Positions 16,999-25,938 are shown, counted from the first letter of the stretch. The stretch is 56,173 bases of DNA from an uncultured Lachnospiraceae bacterium (GCA_910579425.1 CAJTVL010000026.1:1-56173); one strand, 5' to 3'. Program-made: numbers and translations. Notes: a model not told the origin generated them from the sequence alone.

Positions 16999-18039
16999 TT
17001 AACTGACGCTGATCTTTCCAGCGAGCACCTCTTTATAGTCCTCCAGATTTTTGGCAAGAAGCGAGGGCGTATCCAGCCCGTAAGGGCACTTGCTCTTACA
17101 CTGGTTGCAGTGCAGGCAGTTTTCGATTTTGTTCATTTTCTCCTGCCACTCTTCCCCTAACCAGTTAGCCGAAGGGGATCTTCTCAAGAGCAGTGACATT
17201 CTGGCACAGTTATTGATGGTGATCCCCACCGGACAGGGCATACAATAGCCGCAGCCCCGGCAGAAGTCTCCTGCCAGCTCCGCCTTATCCTTTTCAATGA
17301 TTTCCCGCAGCTCTTCGGTCATGGCCGGGGGATTTTTGATATAGGATAAAAATTCATCCAGCTCTGCTTCTCTCTGAATTCCCCAGATCGGCAGCACATT
17401 GTCAAAGCAGGCGGCGTGGGCGTAAGCGGCGGCAGAATTCGTGATCAGGCCGCCGGAAAGAGCCTTCATGGCGATAAAGCCCATATCGGCTTTTTTGCAG
17501 GCCGAAACCAGTTCCTCCTCTTTGGAGGTGGAAAGATAGCTGAAAGGAAACTGAAGGGTTTCATAAAGCCCGCTTTCAATCGCCTCCATGGCAATTCCCA
17601 GCTTATGGTTCGTGATGCCGATGTGGCGAATTTTTCCTGCCGCTTTGGCGGCCAGAGCCGCCTCATAAAGTCCGCTTCCATCCCCCGGCCTGGGGCAGAA
17701 GGAAGGATTGTGGAACTGGTAAATATCAATGTAGTCTGTGCGGAGCATGGAAAGACTTTTCTCTAAATCCTTTTCCATTCCCTCACCGGTTGCCGCCCCC
17801 GACTTGGTGGCAATATAAATTTTGTCCCGCATCCCCTCAAAGGCCAGGCCAAGCTTTTCCTCGCTGTCGCTGTACGCTCTTGCCGTATCAAAAAAGCGGA
17901 TGCCTCCTTCATAAGCCTTTCTGAGCAGCCTTGCCGCATCCTCCCTGCCCACTCTTTGGACAGGGAGGGCTCCAAAGCCGTTTTTGTTCACGCTAATTTC
18001 CGTACTCCCCAATCTTACCTGCACATTGCAGTTCTGCAT
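16999..18039 (-). CDS. Aldo/keto reductase fused to 4Fe-4S ferredoxin domain
   Basis: A 346-residue protein with an N-terminal aldo/keto reductase barrel. The tetrad positions are visible: Asp and Tyr in FFDTARAYSDSEEK, Lys in IYIATKSG and His in IYQFHNPSF. A C-terminal domain follows with two cysteine clusters, CRGCGYCMPCPVGI and CLHCNQCKSKCPYG, expected to hold [4Fe-4S] clusters. Such fusions are frequent in clostridia; the substrate is unknown. GGAGG before the ATG at 18039 sets the start. It follows rnfB by 84 bases on the same strand and may be read with the Rnf operon, so ferredoxin-linked reduction is plausible but inferred. Confidence 0.9.
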   Translation of the reverse strand: MQNCNVQVRLGSTEISVNKNGFGALPVQRVGREDAARLLRKAYEGGIRFFDTARAYSDSEEKLGLAFEGMRDKIYIATKSGAATGEGMEKDLEKSLSMLRTDYIDIYQFHNPSFCPRPGDGSGLYEAALAAKAAGKIRHIGITNHKLGIAMEAIESGLYETLQFPFSYLSTSKEEELVSACKKADMGFIAMKALSGGLITNSAAAYAHAACFDNVLPIWGIQREAELDEFLSYIKNPPAMTEELREIIEKDKAELAGDFCRGCGYCMPCPVGITINNCARMSLLLRRSPSANWLGEEWQEKMNKIENCLHCNQCKSKCPYGLDTPSLLAKNLEDYKEVLAGKISVS

Positions 18040-18123
18040 TTTAACCTCCATTCCTCCGCTCTCAGGCGGCTTTTTGCGCTCACAAGTCTGCAGATCATGT
18101 CGCCGCAAACGAAGCGCTCAGCA

Positions 18124-18921
18124 TTAATGAGCTACAATTGATTTTCTGGGACATTTCTCTGCGCAGATTCCGCATCCCTCACATTTCTCATAGTCAATCG
18201 TGGCATTGAAATCCGTTACCGTCACTGCCTGCGCCGGGCAGTTCTTCTTACAAAGCTGGCAGCCGATACAGCCCACCGTACAGTCCTTCATCACCACCGG
18301 CCCTTTCTCCTTAGAGCTGCATGCCACGATATATTTGGCATCGTAGGGAATCAGGGTAATCAGGTGCTTGGGACAAACCTCCACGCACTTGCCGCAGGCC
18401 TTGCAACGCTCCTTATCCACTACCGCAACGCCGTTTACCACATGGATGGCGTCAAAGGGGCAAACCTCCACACAGCTTCCAAAGCCCAAGCAGCCATAGT
18501 TACAGCTTTTGGCGCCGCCGTTTGGCACAAAGGACAGCATACGGCAGTCCTTGGCTCCATGATATTCATAGTCTACGGTGGTCTTATCACAGTCCCCCTG
18601 GCATTGCACGTAGGCCGTCATTCTCACACTTTCTTCCGCTTCTACGCCACAGATGGCCGCGATGGCCTTCCCCACCGGCTCACCTCCCACAGGGCAGGCG
18701 TTTACGGGCGCTTCCCCTTTGGCGATGGCGGCGGCCAGGCCGCTGCATCCGGGAAAACCGCAGCCGCCGCAGTTATTGCCGGGAAGGGCCGCCAGGATGG
18801 CTTCCTCCTTTTCATCCACCTGAACCTTGAAGCAGATGGACGCGATGCCCAAAAAAGCACCGATAAACAGTCCCACGCCGCCTACCACAGCCACCGATAG
18901 CAAAACTCCTGTTATTTCCAT
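18124..18921 (-). CDS. rnfB: Rnf complex subunit B (ferredoxin-type)
   Basis: RnfB is the iron-sulfur entry or relay subunit of the Rnf complex, which couples ferredoxin oxidation to NAD+ reduction and pumps Na+ or H+. The 265 residues start with a membrane anchor (about 5-27). The Fe-S signature NNCGGCGFPGCSGLA follows (about 49-63). Several CxxCxxCxxxCP ferredoxin motifs lie in the C-terminal half (CGKCVEVCP, CQLCKKNCP, CGICAEKCP). AGGAGG precedes the ATG. It is the last gene of rnfCDGEAB. Confidence 0.97.
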   Translation of the reverse strand: MEITGVLLSVAVVGGVGLFIGAFLGIASICFKVQVDEKEEAILAALPGNNCGGCGFPGCSGLAAAIAKGEAPVNACPVGGEPVGKAIAAICGVEAEESVRMTAYVQCQGDCDKTTVDYEYHGAKDCRMLSFVPNGGAKSCNYGCLGFGSCVEVCPFDAIHVVNGVAVVDKERCKACGKCVEVCPKHLITLIPYDAKYIVACSSKEKGPVVMKDCTVGCIGCQLCKKNCPAQAVTVTDFNATIDYEKCEGCGICAEKCPRKSIVAH

Positions 18922-18932
18922 ATCTGCACCTC

Positions 18933-19511
18933 CTACAGCAGTCCTGAGAATCCGCAGAAGGCAATCGCCATAAGTCCTGCCGTTACCAGCACAATGGGCA
19001 TTCCCTTAAAGGATTCCGGAATATCATTGTATTCCATTTTTTCTCTGATACCGGCCAGAATGATAATGGCTATGGTAAAACCAAGGGCCGTGGCAAAGCC
19101 ATTCACGATACCGGTTAAAATTCCATAATTCTTCTGCACATTAGTGAGGGCTACTCCAAGCACTGCACAGTTGGTGGTGATCAGCGGAAGATAAACCCCA
19201 AGGGCCTGATACAGGGATTTCATAAACTTTTTCAGGAACATCTCCACAAACTGTACCAGCGCCGCGATCACCAGTATAAACACGATGGTCTGCAGATAGG
19301 TGAGATCAAAGGGCTGCAGGATATATTTGTAAATAGCGCCTGCCACTGCGGAGGCCAGAGTGATGACAAAAATAACCGCCGTTCCCATGCCTGCCGCCGT
19401 TTCCGTCTTTTTGGACACCCCCAGGAAAGGGCAAAGCCCCAGAAACTGACTCAAAACCACGTTGCTGACCAGTGAGGATGAAATAAGTATGATCAATAAA
19501 TCCTTAACCAT
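18933..19511 (-). CDS. rnfA: Rnf complex subunit A
   Basis: A 192-residue integral membrane protein with about six transmembrane helices. It pairs with RnfE to form the membrane core that, in RnfA/NqrE structures, holds a [2Fe-2S] cluster between conserved cysteines. Both family landmarks LGLCPFLGVSKKTETAAGMG and TTNCAVLGVALTN are present. AGGAGG stands before the ATG, which overlaps the rnfE stop by 8 bases. The 12-base gap to rnfB confirms tight coupling. Confidence 0.97.
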   Translation of the reverse strand: MVKDLLIILISSSLVSNVVLSQFLGLCPFLGVSKKTETAAGMGTAVIFVITLASAVAGAIYKYILQPFDLTYLQTIVFILVIAALVQFVEMFLKKFMKSLYQALGVYLPLITTNCAVLGVALTNVQKNYGILTGIVNGFATALGFTIAIIILAGIREKMEYNDIPESFKGMPIVLVTAGLMAIAFCGFSGLL

Positions 19512-20244
19512 TATTTACCTCCTTTTCCTTATCGGACTTTTTGGAAGTTTCCACCGCCAGCCGTCTGCTGCAGCCTGACTCGCCGCAGCTCTGGCAGTCG
19601 CTGTTGCAGCCCGACTGTATCTTCGACATATCCCTGCCCCTGCGCTCCCCGGCAAGCTTTATCTTATTCTGGATTGCAGTCAGGCAGGCCAGGACGAAGA
19701 AGGCTCCCGGAGCCAGGACGAAGATACTGCAGGGCACATAGCTCTGAGGCATGATATGGAAGCCGAACACCTCTCCCGCCCCTAGCAGTTCCCGGACGGC
19801 CCCGATTACGGTCAGCGCAAAGGTAAATCCAAGCCCCATGCCGACTCCGTCAAAGAGAGAAGAGATCACGCCGTTTTTGGAGGCATAGGCTTCTGCCCGG
19901 CCAAGGATGATACAGTTGACAACGATCAGGGGAATATATAACCCCAGGGCGCTGTACAGAAAAGGAATAAAGGCTTTGAGCAAAAGCTCTGCCACCGTCA
20001 CAAAGGACGCTATAATCACGATAAAGGCAGGAATCCTCACCCTGTCCGGTATGATCCTTCGCAGCAGAGAGATAAACAGATTGCTCAGTGCAAGCACCAC
20101 CATGGTGGTCAGCCCCATTCCAAGTCCGTTCACCGCCGATGTGGTGACGGCCAGTGTGGGGCACATCCCAAGCATCAATACAAAGGTAGGGTTTTCTTTG
20201 ATCAGCCCGTTTACCAGCCGCTCCATTATGCTATTTTGTTTCAT
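19504..20244 (-). CDS. rnfE: Rnf complex subunit E with Cys-rich C-terminal tail
   Basis: A 246-residue membrane subunit with about six helices, partner of RnfA. Family landmarks are GLIKENPTFVLMLGMCPTLA and IPLIVVNCIILGRAEA, each with a conserved cysteine. AGGAGG fits the ATG at 20244; the frame opens at a GTG at 20253. After the last helix there is a tail of about 45 residues with four cysteines (CNSDCQSCGESGC) followed by a Lys/Glu-rich end. Standard RnfE proteins of about 200 residues lack this. The tail could bind a metal or an Fe-S cluster; this is inference. Confidence 0.95.
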   Translation of the reverse strand: MKQNSIMERLVNGLIKENPTFVLMLGMCPTLAVTTSAVNGLGMGLTTMVVLALSNLFISLLRRIIPDRVRIPAFIVIIASFVTVAELLLKAFIPFLYSALGLYIPLIVVNCIILGRAEAYASKNGVISSLFDGVGMGLGFTFALTVIGAVRELLGAGEVFGFHIMPQSYVPCSIFVLAPGAFFVLACLTAIQNKIKLAGERRGRDMSKIQSGCNSDCQSCGESGCSRRLAVETSKKSDKEKEVNNG

Positions 20245-20875
20245 CACCGCCACCTCCTAACTGTGTCTGAAAAAAGAAAAGCCCTCCGTTGACTGCTTTA
20301 GTCACCGCTTTTGTGGTGATGGTGGCGCCGCTGATGGCGTCAATCTGATCATCGGAAACAGCGCCGCTTTTTGTATATGTAAAAACGGAAACTTTCTTAT
20401 TTGAAAACTGAGGCACAAGCACTTCCTCCGCCTTCATGCCAAGGCCTGCCGTCTCGGAAATATTCAGAATGGAAATCCCGTTTAGGGTTCCGTCGTTTGC
20501 AATTCCCACGGTAAAGGTAATATCTCCGCCATAGCCTTCATGGGAAGTCACCGTAAGCACATATCCCAGAAGAGTTCCGTCTTTATCCAGCGCTCTCAGT
20601 ACATTTTCTACGGAAACCCCCTCATATCCTGCCTCCAGCCATGCACTGTCCCCGGACAGGGAATCCAGAGGCAGCTCCTCTGTCAGTTCAAATTCCAGGG
20701 CGGAGGGAAACACCTCCGAATAGGCTTTCTTTGCGGCCTTCTCTTCTGCCAATGCAATGGGCTCTTTGGTGATCTGGAACACAAAGCCTAGAATCAATCC
20801 GGAAAATAAGGTGATCACCAGCAGAATGGCCGCATCCCTGACCAGCTTTGCTCCCATACCAGCTTCGTTTTTCAT
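20231..20875 (-). CDS. rnfG: Rnf complex subunit G (FMN-carrying)
   Basis: A 214-residue protein with one N-terminal membrane helix (about residues 12-32) and an extracytoplasmic FMN-binding domain. The flavinylation motif SGATITT lies in DAISGATITTKAVTKAV near the C-terminus; the Thr of SGAT is the residue ApbE modifies. The Gly-rich segment SHEGYGGDITFTVGI is also typical. GGAGG precedes the ATG, which overlaps the rnfD stop as ATGA. It also overlaps the start of rnfE by 14 bases. Confidence 0.96.
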   Translation of the reverse strand: MKNEAGMGAKLVRDAAILLVITLFSGLILGFVFQITKEPIALAEEKAAKKAYSEVFPSALEFELTEELPLDSLSGDSAWLEAGYEGVSVENVLRALDKDGTLLGYVLTVTSHEGYGGDITFTVGIANDGTLNGISILNISETAGLGMKAEEVLVPQFSNKKVSVFTYTKSGAVSDDQIDAISGATITTKAVTKAVNGGLFFFQTQLGGGGDETK

Positions 20876-21804
20876 GCTCTCTCCCCTCCCTTTCCAAAGG
20901 CTCTGGGCATGGTTGCCTTTTCAATCAGCGGAACCAGCAGATTGCCCAGGATAATCGCATAGGAAACTCCCTCTGCGGAAGGACCGAAAATACGGAAAAT
21001 CCCTGTGAGAATTCCCAGAATGACGCCGTAAACATACTGGCCTTTCTTAGTCACCGGCCTTGTAACGTAATCGGTTGCCATAAAAAAGGCTCCCAGCATA
21101 AGTCCTCCGCCTGCCAGATGGGCACTGATAAACACCGGATCTGGCCCGTGTCCGCCAAAGAAGACCAGAAATAATACAAAGGAGACCAGATAGCTTCCGG
21201 GTACCTTTAAGTCAATCACCCCCAAAAGAATCAGAAAGCATGCTCCTATCACGATGGCAATCATGGAAGTCTCTCCGATGGTTCCTGCCGTTTTGCCGAT
21301 CACCATATTCAGAAGATTGATCTCCTCTCCCCCTTTCAGGGCGGCAAGCGGCGTAGCGCCGCAGTAGGCATCGCACTCAAAGTTACACATGATGGAGGTA
21401 TAGGAAATGAGCAGGAAGCATCTTGCCCCCAGGGCAGGATTCATAAAATTCTGTCCCAGTCCTCCGAAAAGCATTTTCACTACCAAAATGGCAAAAACAC
21501 CGCCGATCACGCCAATCCACCAGGGGGCTGTTGAGGGCAGGTTCAAGGCCAAAAGAAGCCCTGTCACCACCGCCGAAAAATCCCCCACAGTGACTTTTTT
21601 GTGCATGGCAAGTTCATAGAGATATTCCGTAAGCACAGTGGAAGCCACTGTAATCAGTATTAGAATAAGCGCATCCAATCCGAAATTGTAAATACCAAAG
21701 CCTGCCGCGGGAAGCAGCGCGATCACCACGGCAAGCATAATATTGCCGGTTGTGACCTTTGACCTGATATGGGGATTGGATGAAACCTTCATCAAATCGC
21801 TCAT
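20872..21804 (-). CDS. rnfD: Rnf complex subunit D (FMN-carrying membrane subunit)
   Basis: A 310-residue membrane protein with many helices, homologous to NqrB. It carries a second covalent FMN on the Thr of a GAT motif, here CGATPLAAL (about residue 150). The position usually taken by Ser or Asp before GAT is Cys. Other family blocks are SSNPHIRSKVTTGNIML at the start, the segment GGLGQNFMNPALGARCFLL, and FFMATDYVTRPVTKKGQ. AGGAGG precedes the ATG. It sits between rnfC and rnfG in the operon. Confidence 0.96.
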   Translation of the reverse strand: MSDLMKVSSNPHIRSKVTTGNIMLAVVIALLPAAGFGIYNFGLDALILILITVASTVLTEYLYELAMHKKVTVGDFSAVVTGLLLALNLPSTAPWWIGVIGGVFAILVVKMLFGGLGQNFMNPALGARCFLLISYTSIMCNFECDAYCGATPLAALKGGEEINLLNMVIGKTAGTIGETSMIAIVIGACFLILLGVIDLKVPGSYLVSFVLFLVFFGGHGPDPVFISAHLAGGGLMLGAFFMATDYVTRPVTKKGQYVYGVILGILTGIFRIFGPSAEGVSYAIILGNLLVPLIEKATMPRAFGKGGERA

Positions 21805-21861
21805 TATTTTTCCTCCTAGTTATTTTAATCAGTAAGCCGGCCCAAAAGCCCCGCGCCATTG

Positions 21862-23178
21862 TCAGCGGCGCTTTTTTGCAAGCTGCATTTTGCGCATGGA
21901 CTTGATCATCTGGGTCAGAGGCCGCTTGGCAGGGCAGATAAAGCTGCAGCAGCCGCATTCGCAGCACTCCATACCGTTATTTTTAAGGAAAGCTTCCTCC
22001 TCATAATGCTCCGCATAATCCGCCAGCTTCCTGGGCACCACTCTTCCCGGGCAGACCTCCACACATTTACCGCAGTTGATACAGGCGCTGGGCTCCATGG
22101 CCGAAACCTCATCCTTAGTCAGGCACAAAAGCGCCGAGGAGGTCTTCGTGGCAGGAACATCCAGATCAAAAATACCAAAGCCCATCATAGGACCGCCGGA
22201 AATAATCTTCACTGGCTGCTCCTTAAAGCCGCCGGCTTCCTCCACCAGCTCATGGTAATTGGTGCCGATCCTGACTTTGAAATTCTGGGGCCGGGCAATG
22301 GCGTCTCCCGTTACCGTTACAATTCGGTACATTAAGGGCCTTCCGCAGATCACCGCATTGTAAATGGCGATCACCGTATCCACATTGTTGACCACACATC
22401 CCGCGTCCGCCGGAAGCATGGAGGAGTGAATCGCGCGTCCCGTAGCGGCGTAAATGAGCTGCCGTTCCGAGCCCTGGGGATATTTTGTTTTCAGGGCCTT
22501 GACCGTGATTTTGCTCTCATCCCGGGTCAGCTCCTTGAGTTTGGAGATACAGTCCGGCTTATTGTCCTCCACCGCAAGAATCCCTCTTGCATTTTCAAAC
22601 AGGCTCAGAGAAACCTTCAGTCCTCCGATCAGTTTTTCCGGCTCCTCCAACATTTTACGGTAATCGGAGGTGAGATACGGCTCACATTCCGCACAGTTTA
22701 CAATCACATATTCTATTTTTTCAGGATCCTTGGGGGAAAGCTTGACAGCAGTCGGAAACCCTGCGCCTCCCATACCAACGATACCGGCCTCCCGGATCAT
22801 TTCTATTTTCGCTTCTCTGGTAAGCGATTCAAAGGCAGGCACCTTTGGCCAGTCTACTTCTTCGTACAGGCCGTCATTTTCAATGACGATACTCATAACA
22901 TTATCGCCTGTCACCACTCTTCTGGGTTCGATCACTTTCACTGTTCCTGAAACGGTCGCATAGATCGGAGCGGATACAAAACCGCCTGCCTGCGCTATTT
23001 TCTGTCCTGCAAGAACCCGGTCGCCTTTTTTGACAATGGGCTGCGCCGGAGCGCCGATATGCTGAGACAGAGGAAATACCAGGTCGCCCTTGGGATAGAC
23101 CTCCTTAATCGGCTTATCCTTGGACAAATCCTTCCCGTCATAGGGATGTATTCCCCCTGCAAATGTTAATCTTGCCAC
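21862..23178 (-). CDS. rnfC: Rnf complex subunit C (NADH-binding)
   Basis: First gene of the operon, 438 residues, soluble. RnfC binds NADH and FMN in a domain related to complex I NuoF: VGMGGAGFPTAVKL is the glycine-rich nucleotide loop and VNCAECEPYLTSDYR the flavin-site block. Two C-terminal ferredoxin motifs follow (CINCGKCVEVCP and CCECGCCSFICP). The start is a GTG at 23178 preceded by GAAAGAAGGG, with a good promoter upstream. Together with rnfDGEAB and apbE this gives a complete energy-conserving ferredoxin:NAD+ oxidoreductase. Confidence 0.97.
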   Translation of the reverse strand: MARLTFAGGIHPYDGKDLSKDKPIKEVYPKGDLVFPLSQHIGAPAQPIVKKGDRVLAGQKIAQAGGFVSAPIYATVSGTVKVIEPRRVVTGDNVMSIVIENDGLYEEVDWPKVPAFESLTREAKIEMIREAGIVGMGGAGFPTAVKLSPKDPEKIEYVIVNCAECEPYLTSDYRKMLEEPEKLIGGLKVSLSLFENARGILAVEDNKPDCISKLKELTRDESKITVKALKTKYPQGSERQLIYAATGRAIHSSMLPADAGCVVNNVDTVIAIYNAVICGRPLMYRIVTVTGDAIARPQNFKVRIGTNYHELVEEAGGFKEQPVKIISGGPMMGFGIFDLDVPATKTSSALLCLTKDEVSAMEPSACINCGKCVEVCPGRVVPRKLADYAEHYEEEAFLKNNGMECCECGCCSFICPAKRPLTQMIKSMRKMQLAKKRR

Positions 23179-23218
23179 TTAATTCCCTTCTTTCCGTCTG
23201 TGATTTGTTACTTTTTTT

Positions 23219-23247
23219 AATATACTATTTTTTTCCCGGATTGACAA
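23219..23247 (-). promoter_or_regulatory. Sigma-A promoter of the rnf operon
   Basis: TTGTCA (23242-23247), a 17-base spacer and TATATT (23219-23224) on the minus strand, about 40 bases before the rnfC start. Confidence 0.65.
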
Positions 23248-23347
23248 CAATACTTTGTCTGTTTTTATCTGATTTCTTCCTTTTATGTAAAATTTTTTCC
23301 ATTTTCCCGCATTCCGCCGGCCCGGTTTGTTTTCTGAAAATAATTAT

Positions 23348-23376
23348 TTGCTCACCTTTTTCGAATATGGTATAAT
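23348..23376 (+). promoter_or_regulatory. Sigma-A promoter of the M23-like/bactofilin operon
   Basis: TTGCTC (23348-23353), a 17-base spacer and a perfect TATAAT (23371-23376), about 58 bases before the start codon. Confidence 0.7.
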
Positions 23377-23433
23377 AGGGATTACATATATTAAATATAC
23401 GCAAAAGCAATGGGCGGCAGAAGGGGGCTTTGC

Positions 23434-24180
23434 ATGAAACGTCAAAAGCATATACATAGGGACTCCTTTTCCATACTCGTGATTTCACATATCGGGAGGG
23501 AGGGAAGACAGTTTCATATTTCACCGTCCAGCGTCCGCTTTCTTTTTTGGGCCTTATTTGTTATCTGCGCCGCTGTTTTGTGGCTTATAATTCAACTCCC
23601 TGTAAGTTACAGGCAAAACCAGGATCTTAAGGTTCAGCTTGCTGCCCGTGATGAGGCCATAAGGGCTCTGGAAGAAGAGAAACAGGCTCTGTCCGAAGAA
23701 AAACAGGCTCTTGCCAGAGAAAATGAATTTTTGCTGCTGGCAGGCAAAAGCGATACGCCGGCAGAAGCGTCAGCCCCTGCCGGGGATGAGGAAGAAGAAT
23801 CCGATTCGGATCCCGCAATTCCCCATCTTTCGCCTTCTTCGGAAATGGGAATGCTGATGGCAGCTTATACGGAAGATGCGCCTTATATTTCCATCAATAC
23901 ACACACAGAAAATAATCTCATTGCAGCAGGGGACGGGACGGTCAGCGCAATCACAAACGACGAAACCTACCCGCTGATCATCGAGTTAGAACATGGAAAC
24001 GGCTACAAGACACGTTATATGTGCCGGCAGATGGCGGAACTGCGGTTGGAAGAAAATACCCGGGTAAAAGCAGGCGATATACTGGCTGTCATTACCTTTG
24101 ACAATACGCAGTTGGACTATCAGGTCGTCTTTGAGGATGAACCCATAGATCCGCTTAACGTCATAGATGCGAAAGGATAA
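23434..24180 (+). CDS. Membrane-anchored, degenerate M23 (LytM-like) protein
   Basis: A 248-residue protein with a transmembrane segment (about residues 37-57), a coiled coil rich in Glu, Gln and Lys (about 65-100), an acidic linker, and a C-terminal LytM-fold domain. The fold is recognisable from AAGDGTVSAI, HGNGYKTRYM and VKAGDILAVI. The zinc ligands of active M23 peptidases (HxxxD and HxH) are not there. It is therefore probably a regulator or scaffold, like EnvC-type domains. AAGGGGG precedes the ATG. The bactofilin gene follows 16 bases later, a pairing known from cell-shape loci. Confidence 0.8.
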   Translation: MKRQKHIHRDSFSILVISHIGREGRQFHISPSSVRFLFWALFVICAAVLWLIIQLPVSYRQNQDLKVQLAARDEAIRALEEEKQALSEEKQALARENEFLLLAGKSDTPAEASAPAGDEEEESDSDPAIPHLSPSSEMGMLMAAYTEDAPYISINTHTENNLIAAGDGTVSAITNDETYPLIIELEHGNGYKTRYMCRQMAELRLEENTRVKAGDILAVITFDNTQLDYQVVFEDEPIDPLNVIDAKG

Positions 24181-24196
24181 AAGGAGGAGTATCACA

Positions 24197-24634
24197 ATGA
24201 TAGGAAAAAACAAAAACACCGGTTCTTCTGTGGAATCACGGACAAAGGTCGGTACACTGATCGGGGAAGGAGCCGTGTTTGACGGCGATTTGAGAGCGCC
24301 GGAGACAATCCGTGTAGACGGCACAGTAAACGGCAACTGTACCTGTGAAAAGGAACTGATTATAGGGCCTTCGGGGCAGATCCGGGGTAATATAGCCGCC
24401 CAAAACGTAGTCATTTCCGGTGAGGTGACAGGAGATCTCTCTGTTCACGGCAAATTAGAGCTGCTCTCCACCGGCAAGATCGTAGGTGATATTGCCGCTA
24501 AATCCCTTGTGATTGACGAGGACGCCTATTTCGACGGCCGCTGCACCATGGTTTCAGGGGCGGGGATTGATTCCGCACACACAGCCATGAACAGGCTGAC
24601 AGATAAATCTTCAGAGTCAGATACCGCTGAATAA
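24197..24634 (+). CDS. Bactofilin (polymer-forming cytoskeletal protein)
   Basis: A 145-residue bactofilin. The central right-handed beta-helix is visible as regular hydrophobic repeats from about residue 20 to 115 (GAVFDGDLRAPETIRVDGTV, then ..GQIRGNIAAQNVVISGEVTG and GKIVGDIAAKSLVI). Short polar tails lie at both ends. Bactofilins polymerise without nucleotide and often recruit peptidoglycan enzymes. AAAGGAGGAG precedes the ATG at 24197. It forms an operon with the LytM-like protein, suggesting a joint role in cell shape or spore morphogenesis. Confidence 0.92.
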   Translation: MIGKNKNTGSSVESRTKVGTLIGEGAVFDGDLRAPETIRVDGTVNGNCTCEKELIIGPSGQIRGNIAAQNVVISGEVTGDLSVHGKLELLSTGKIVGDIAAKSLVIDEDAYFDGRCTMVSGAGIDSAHTAMNRLTDKSSESDTAE

Positions 24635-24647
24635 GCTTACAATAAGC

Positions 24648-24687
24648 TTACAGGAAACGTCATAAAGCTTTATGGCGTTTCCTGTAA
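24648..24687 (+). terminator. 40-base palindrome after the bactofilin gene
   Basis: Two 20-base arms meet without a loop (first arm from TTACAGGAAACG to CATAAAG) with one T-G pair. It starts 14 bases past the stop. There is no T run after it, so the hairpin may stop transcription weakly or serve as a 3' stabiliser. The core matches the terminator at 4842-4874. Confidence 0.6.
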
Positions 24688-24740
24688 ATAATCTGTATAT
24701 CTGACAAGACAAGTTCCGGGAAAGCTTACAGGAGGTACCA

Positions 24741-25844
24741 ATGAAAACAGAAGAGATTATTCTCGGCAATTTTCAGTTAAAATATCCGCTAGAACATCTG
24801 GCCCCTTTGGAACAAATTCTGTTTCTGGATATTGAAACCACCGGTTTTATTTCTTCCGAATCCGCCATTTACTTAATAGGGTGCGTATTTTATTCGGAAG
24901 GGAATTGGATCATCAGACAGTGGTTTGCCCAGTCCCCCGATGAAGAGCCTGAACTGATCCGTACATTTCTGGCTTTTGCACAAAAGTACAGCTATCTGAT
25001 CCATTATAACGGCAACAGCTTTGACCTTCCTTTTATCAAACGCAAAGCCAGCCAATATGGGCTGACCTGTAAGTTTAATGAGATGGAGGGTCTGGATATT
25101 TACCGCAGAATTGCCCCGTACAAAAATTTCTTAAAGCTTTCCGACTGCAAGCTAAAAACCGTAGAACTCTTTTTAAAGGTGAAGCGGGAGGATACTTTCA
25201 GCGGCGGAGAATTGATACGGGTATACCGGGAATTTATTTTTTCCCATGATTATAATCTGTATCACACGCTTCTGCAGCATAATTCCGACGATATGAAGGG
25301 AATGCTGGAGATCTTGCCCATGCTTGCCTATTACGATTTGTTTAACAACAGCATTAAGGCCCGCAAGGTCCAGGCAAATTACTACAATGATATTCACGGC
25401 GTCCCCAGAAAAGAACTGATGCTCCAGCTTGTCTTTGCCTCCCCTCTTCCGGTGCCTGTTTCCTATATGCGAAGAGGCTGCCATTTCAAGGGCGGGGGCC
25501 ATGAAGGAACCTTAATCGTTCCGATTTATGAGGAGGAGCTGAAGTATTTTTATGCAAACTATAAGGATTACTACTATCTTCCCACGGAGGATATGGCGCT
25601 CCATAAGGCCATCTCTTCCTTTGTAGACAGGGATTACCGGGAACAGGCAACAGCTTCCAACTGCTATACCCGGAAGTTTTCCTGTTATCTTCCCCAGTGG
25701 AAGGTTATGGTGGAGCCTTTTTTCAAGAGGGACTATGAGGGAAAGGAACTGTTTTTTGAATTGACGGATGAAATTAAGAAAAACAGACAGCTTTTCTCGG
25801 ACTATGCCAGCCATGTGCTGGGCGCGATGGCCGCCCAGGAGTAA
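24741..25844 (+). CDS. YprB-like RNase H-fold exonuclease domain protein
   Basis: A 367-residue protein with a DEDD-type 3'-5' exonuclease fold. The first metal motif is FLDIETTG (about residue 29), the second block is IHYNGNSFDLPFIKRKA, and a late acidic block is HNSDDMKGMLEIL. This arrangement matches Bacillus YprB. The C-terminal 150 residues are specific to this family and of unknown role. AGGAGG precedes the ATG. The gene is followed by a hairpin terminator. Substrate and biological role are not known. Confidence 0.85.
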   Translation: MKTEEIILGNFQLKYPLEHLAPLEQILFLDIETTGFISSESAIYLIGCVFYSEGNWIIRQWFAQSPDEEPELIRTFLAFAQKYSYLIHYNGNSFDLPFIKRKASQYGLTCKFNEMEGLDIYRRIAPYKNFLKLSDCKLKTVELFLKVKREDTFSGGELIRVYREFIFSHDYNLYHTLLQHNSDDMKGMLEILPMLAYYDLFNNSIKARKVQANYYNDIHGVPRKELMLQLVFASPLPVPVSYMRRGCHFKGGGHEGTLIVPIYEEELKYFYANYKDYYYLPTEDMALHKAISSFVDRDYREQATASNCYTRKFSCYLPQWKVMVEPFFKRDYEGKELFFELTDEIKKNRQLFSDYASHVLGAMAAQE

Positions 25845-25899
25845 ACAGGCCGGATAAACTCAGCTTAAAAACGCGCCGGACGGCGCGCTGTTATCTAAG

Positions 25900-25938
25900 G
25901 GGATACCATGTTTTATCCGCATGGTATCCCTTCTTTTT
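25900..25938 (+). terminator. Intrinsic terminator overlapping the end of the PAP2 gene
   Basis: Arms GGGATACCATG (25900-25910) and CATGGTATCCC (25920-25930) with a 9-base loop are followed by TTCTTTTT. The right arm lies inside the last codons of the convergent PAP2 gene. Confidence 0.75.
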
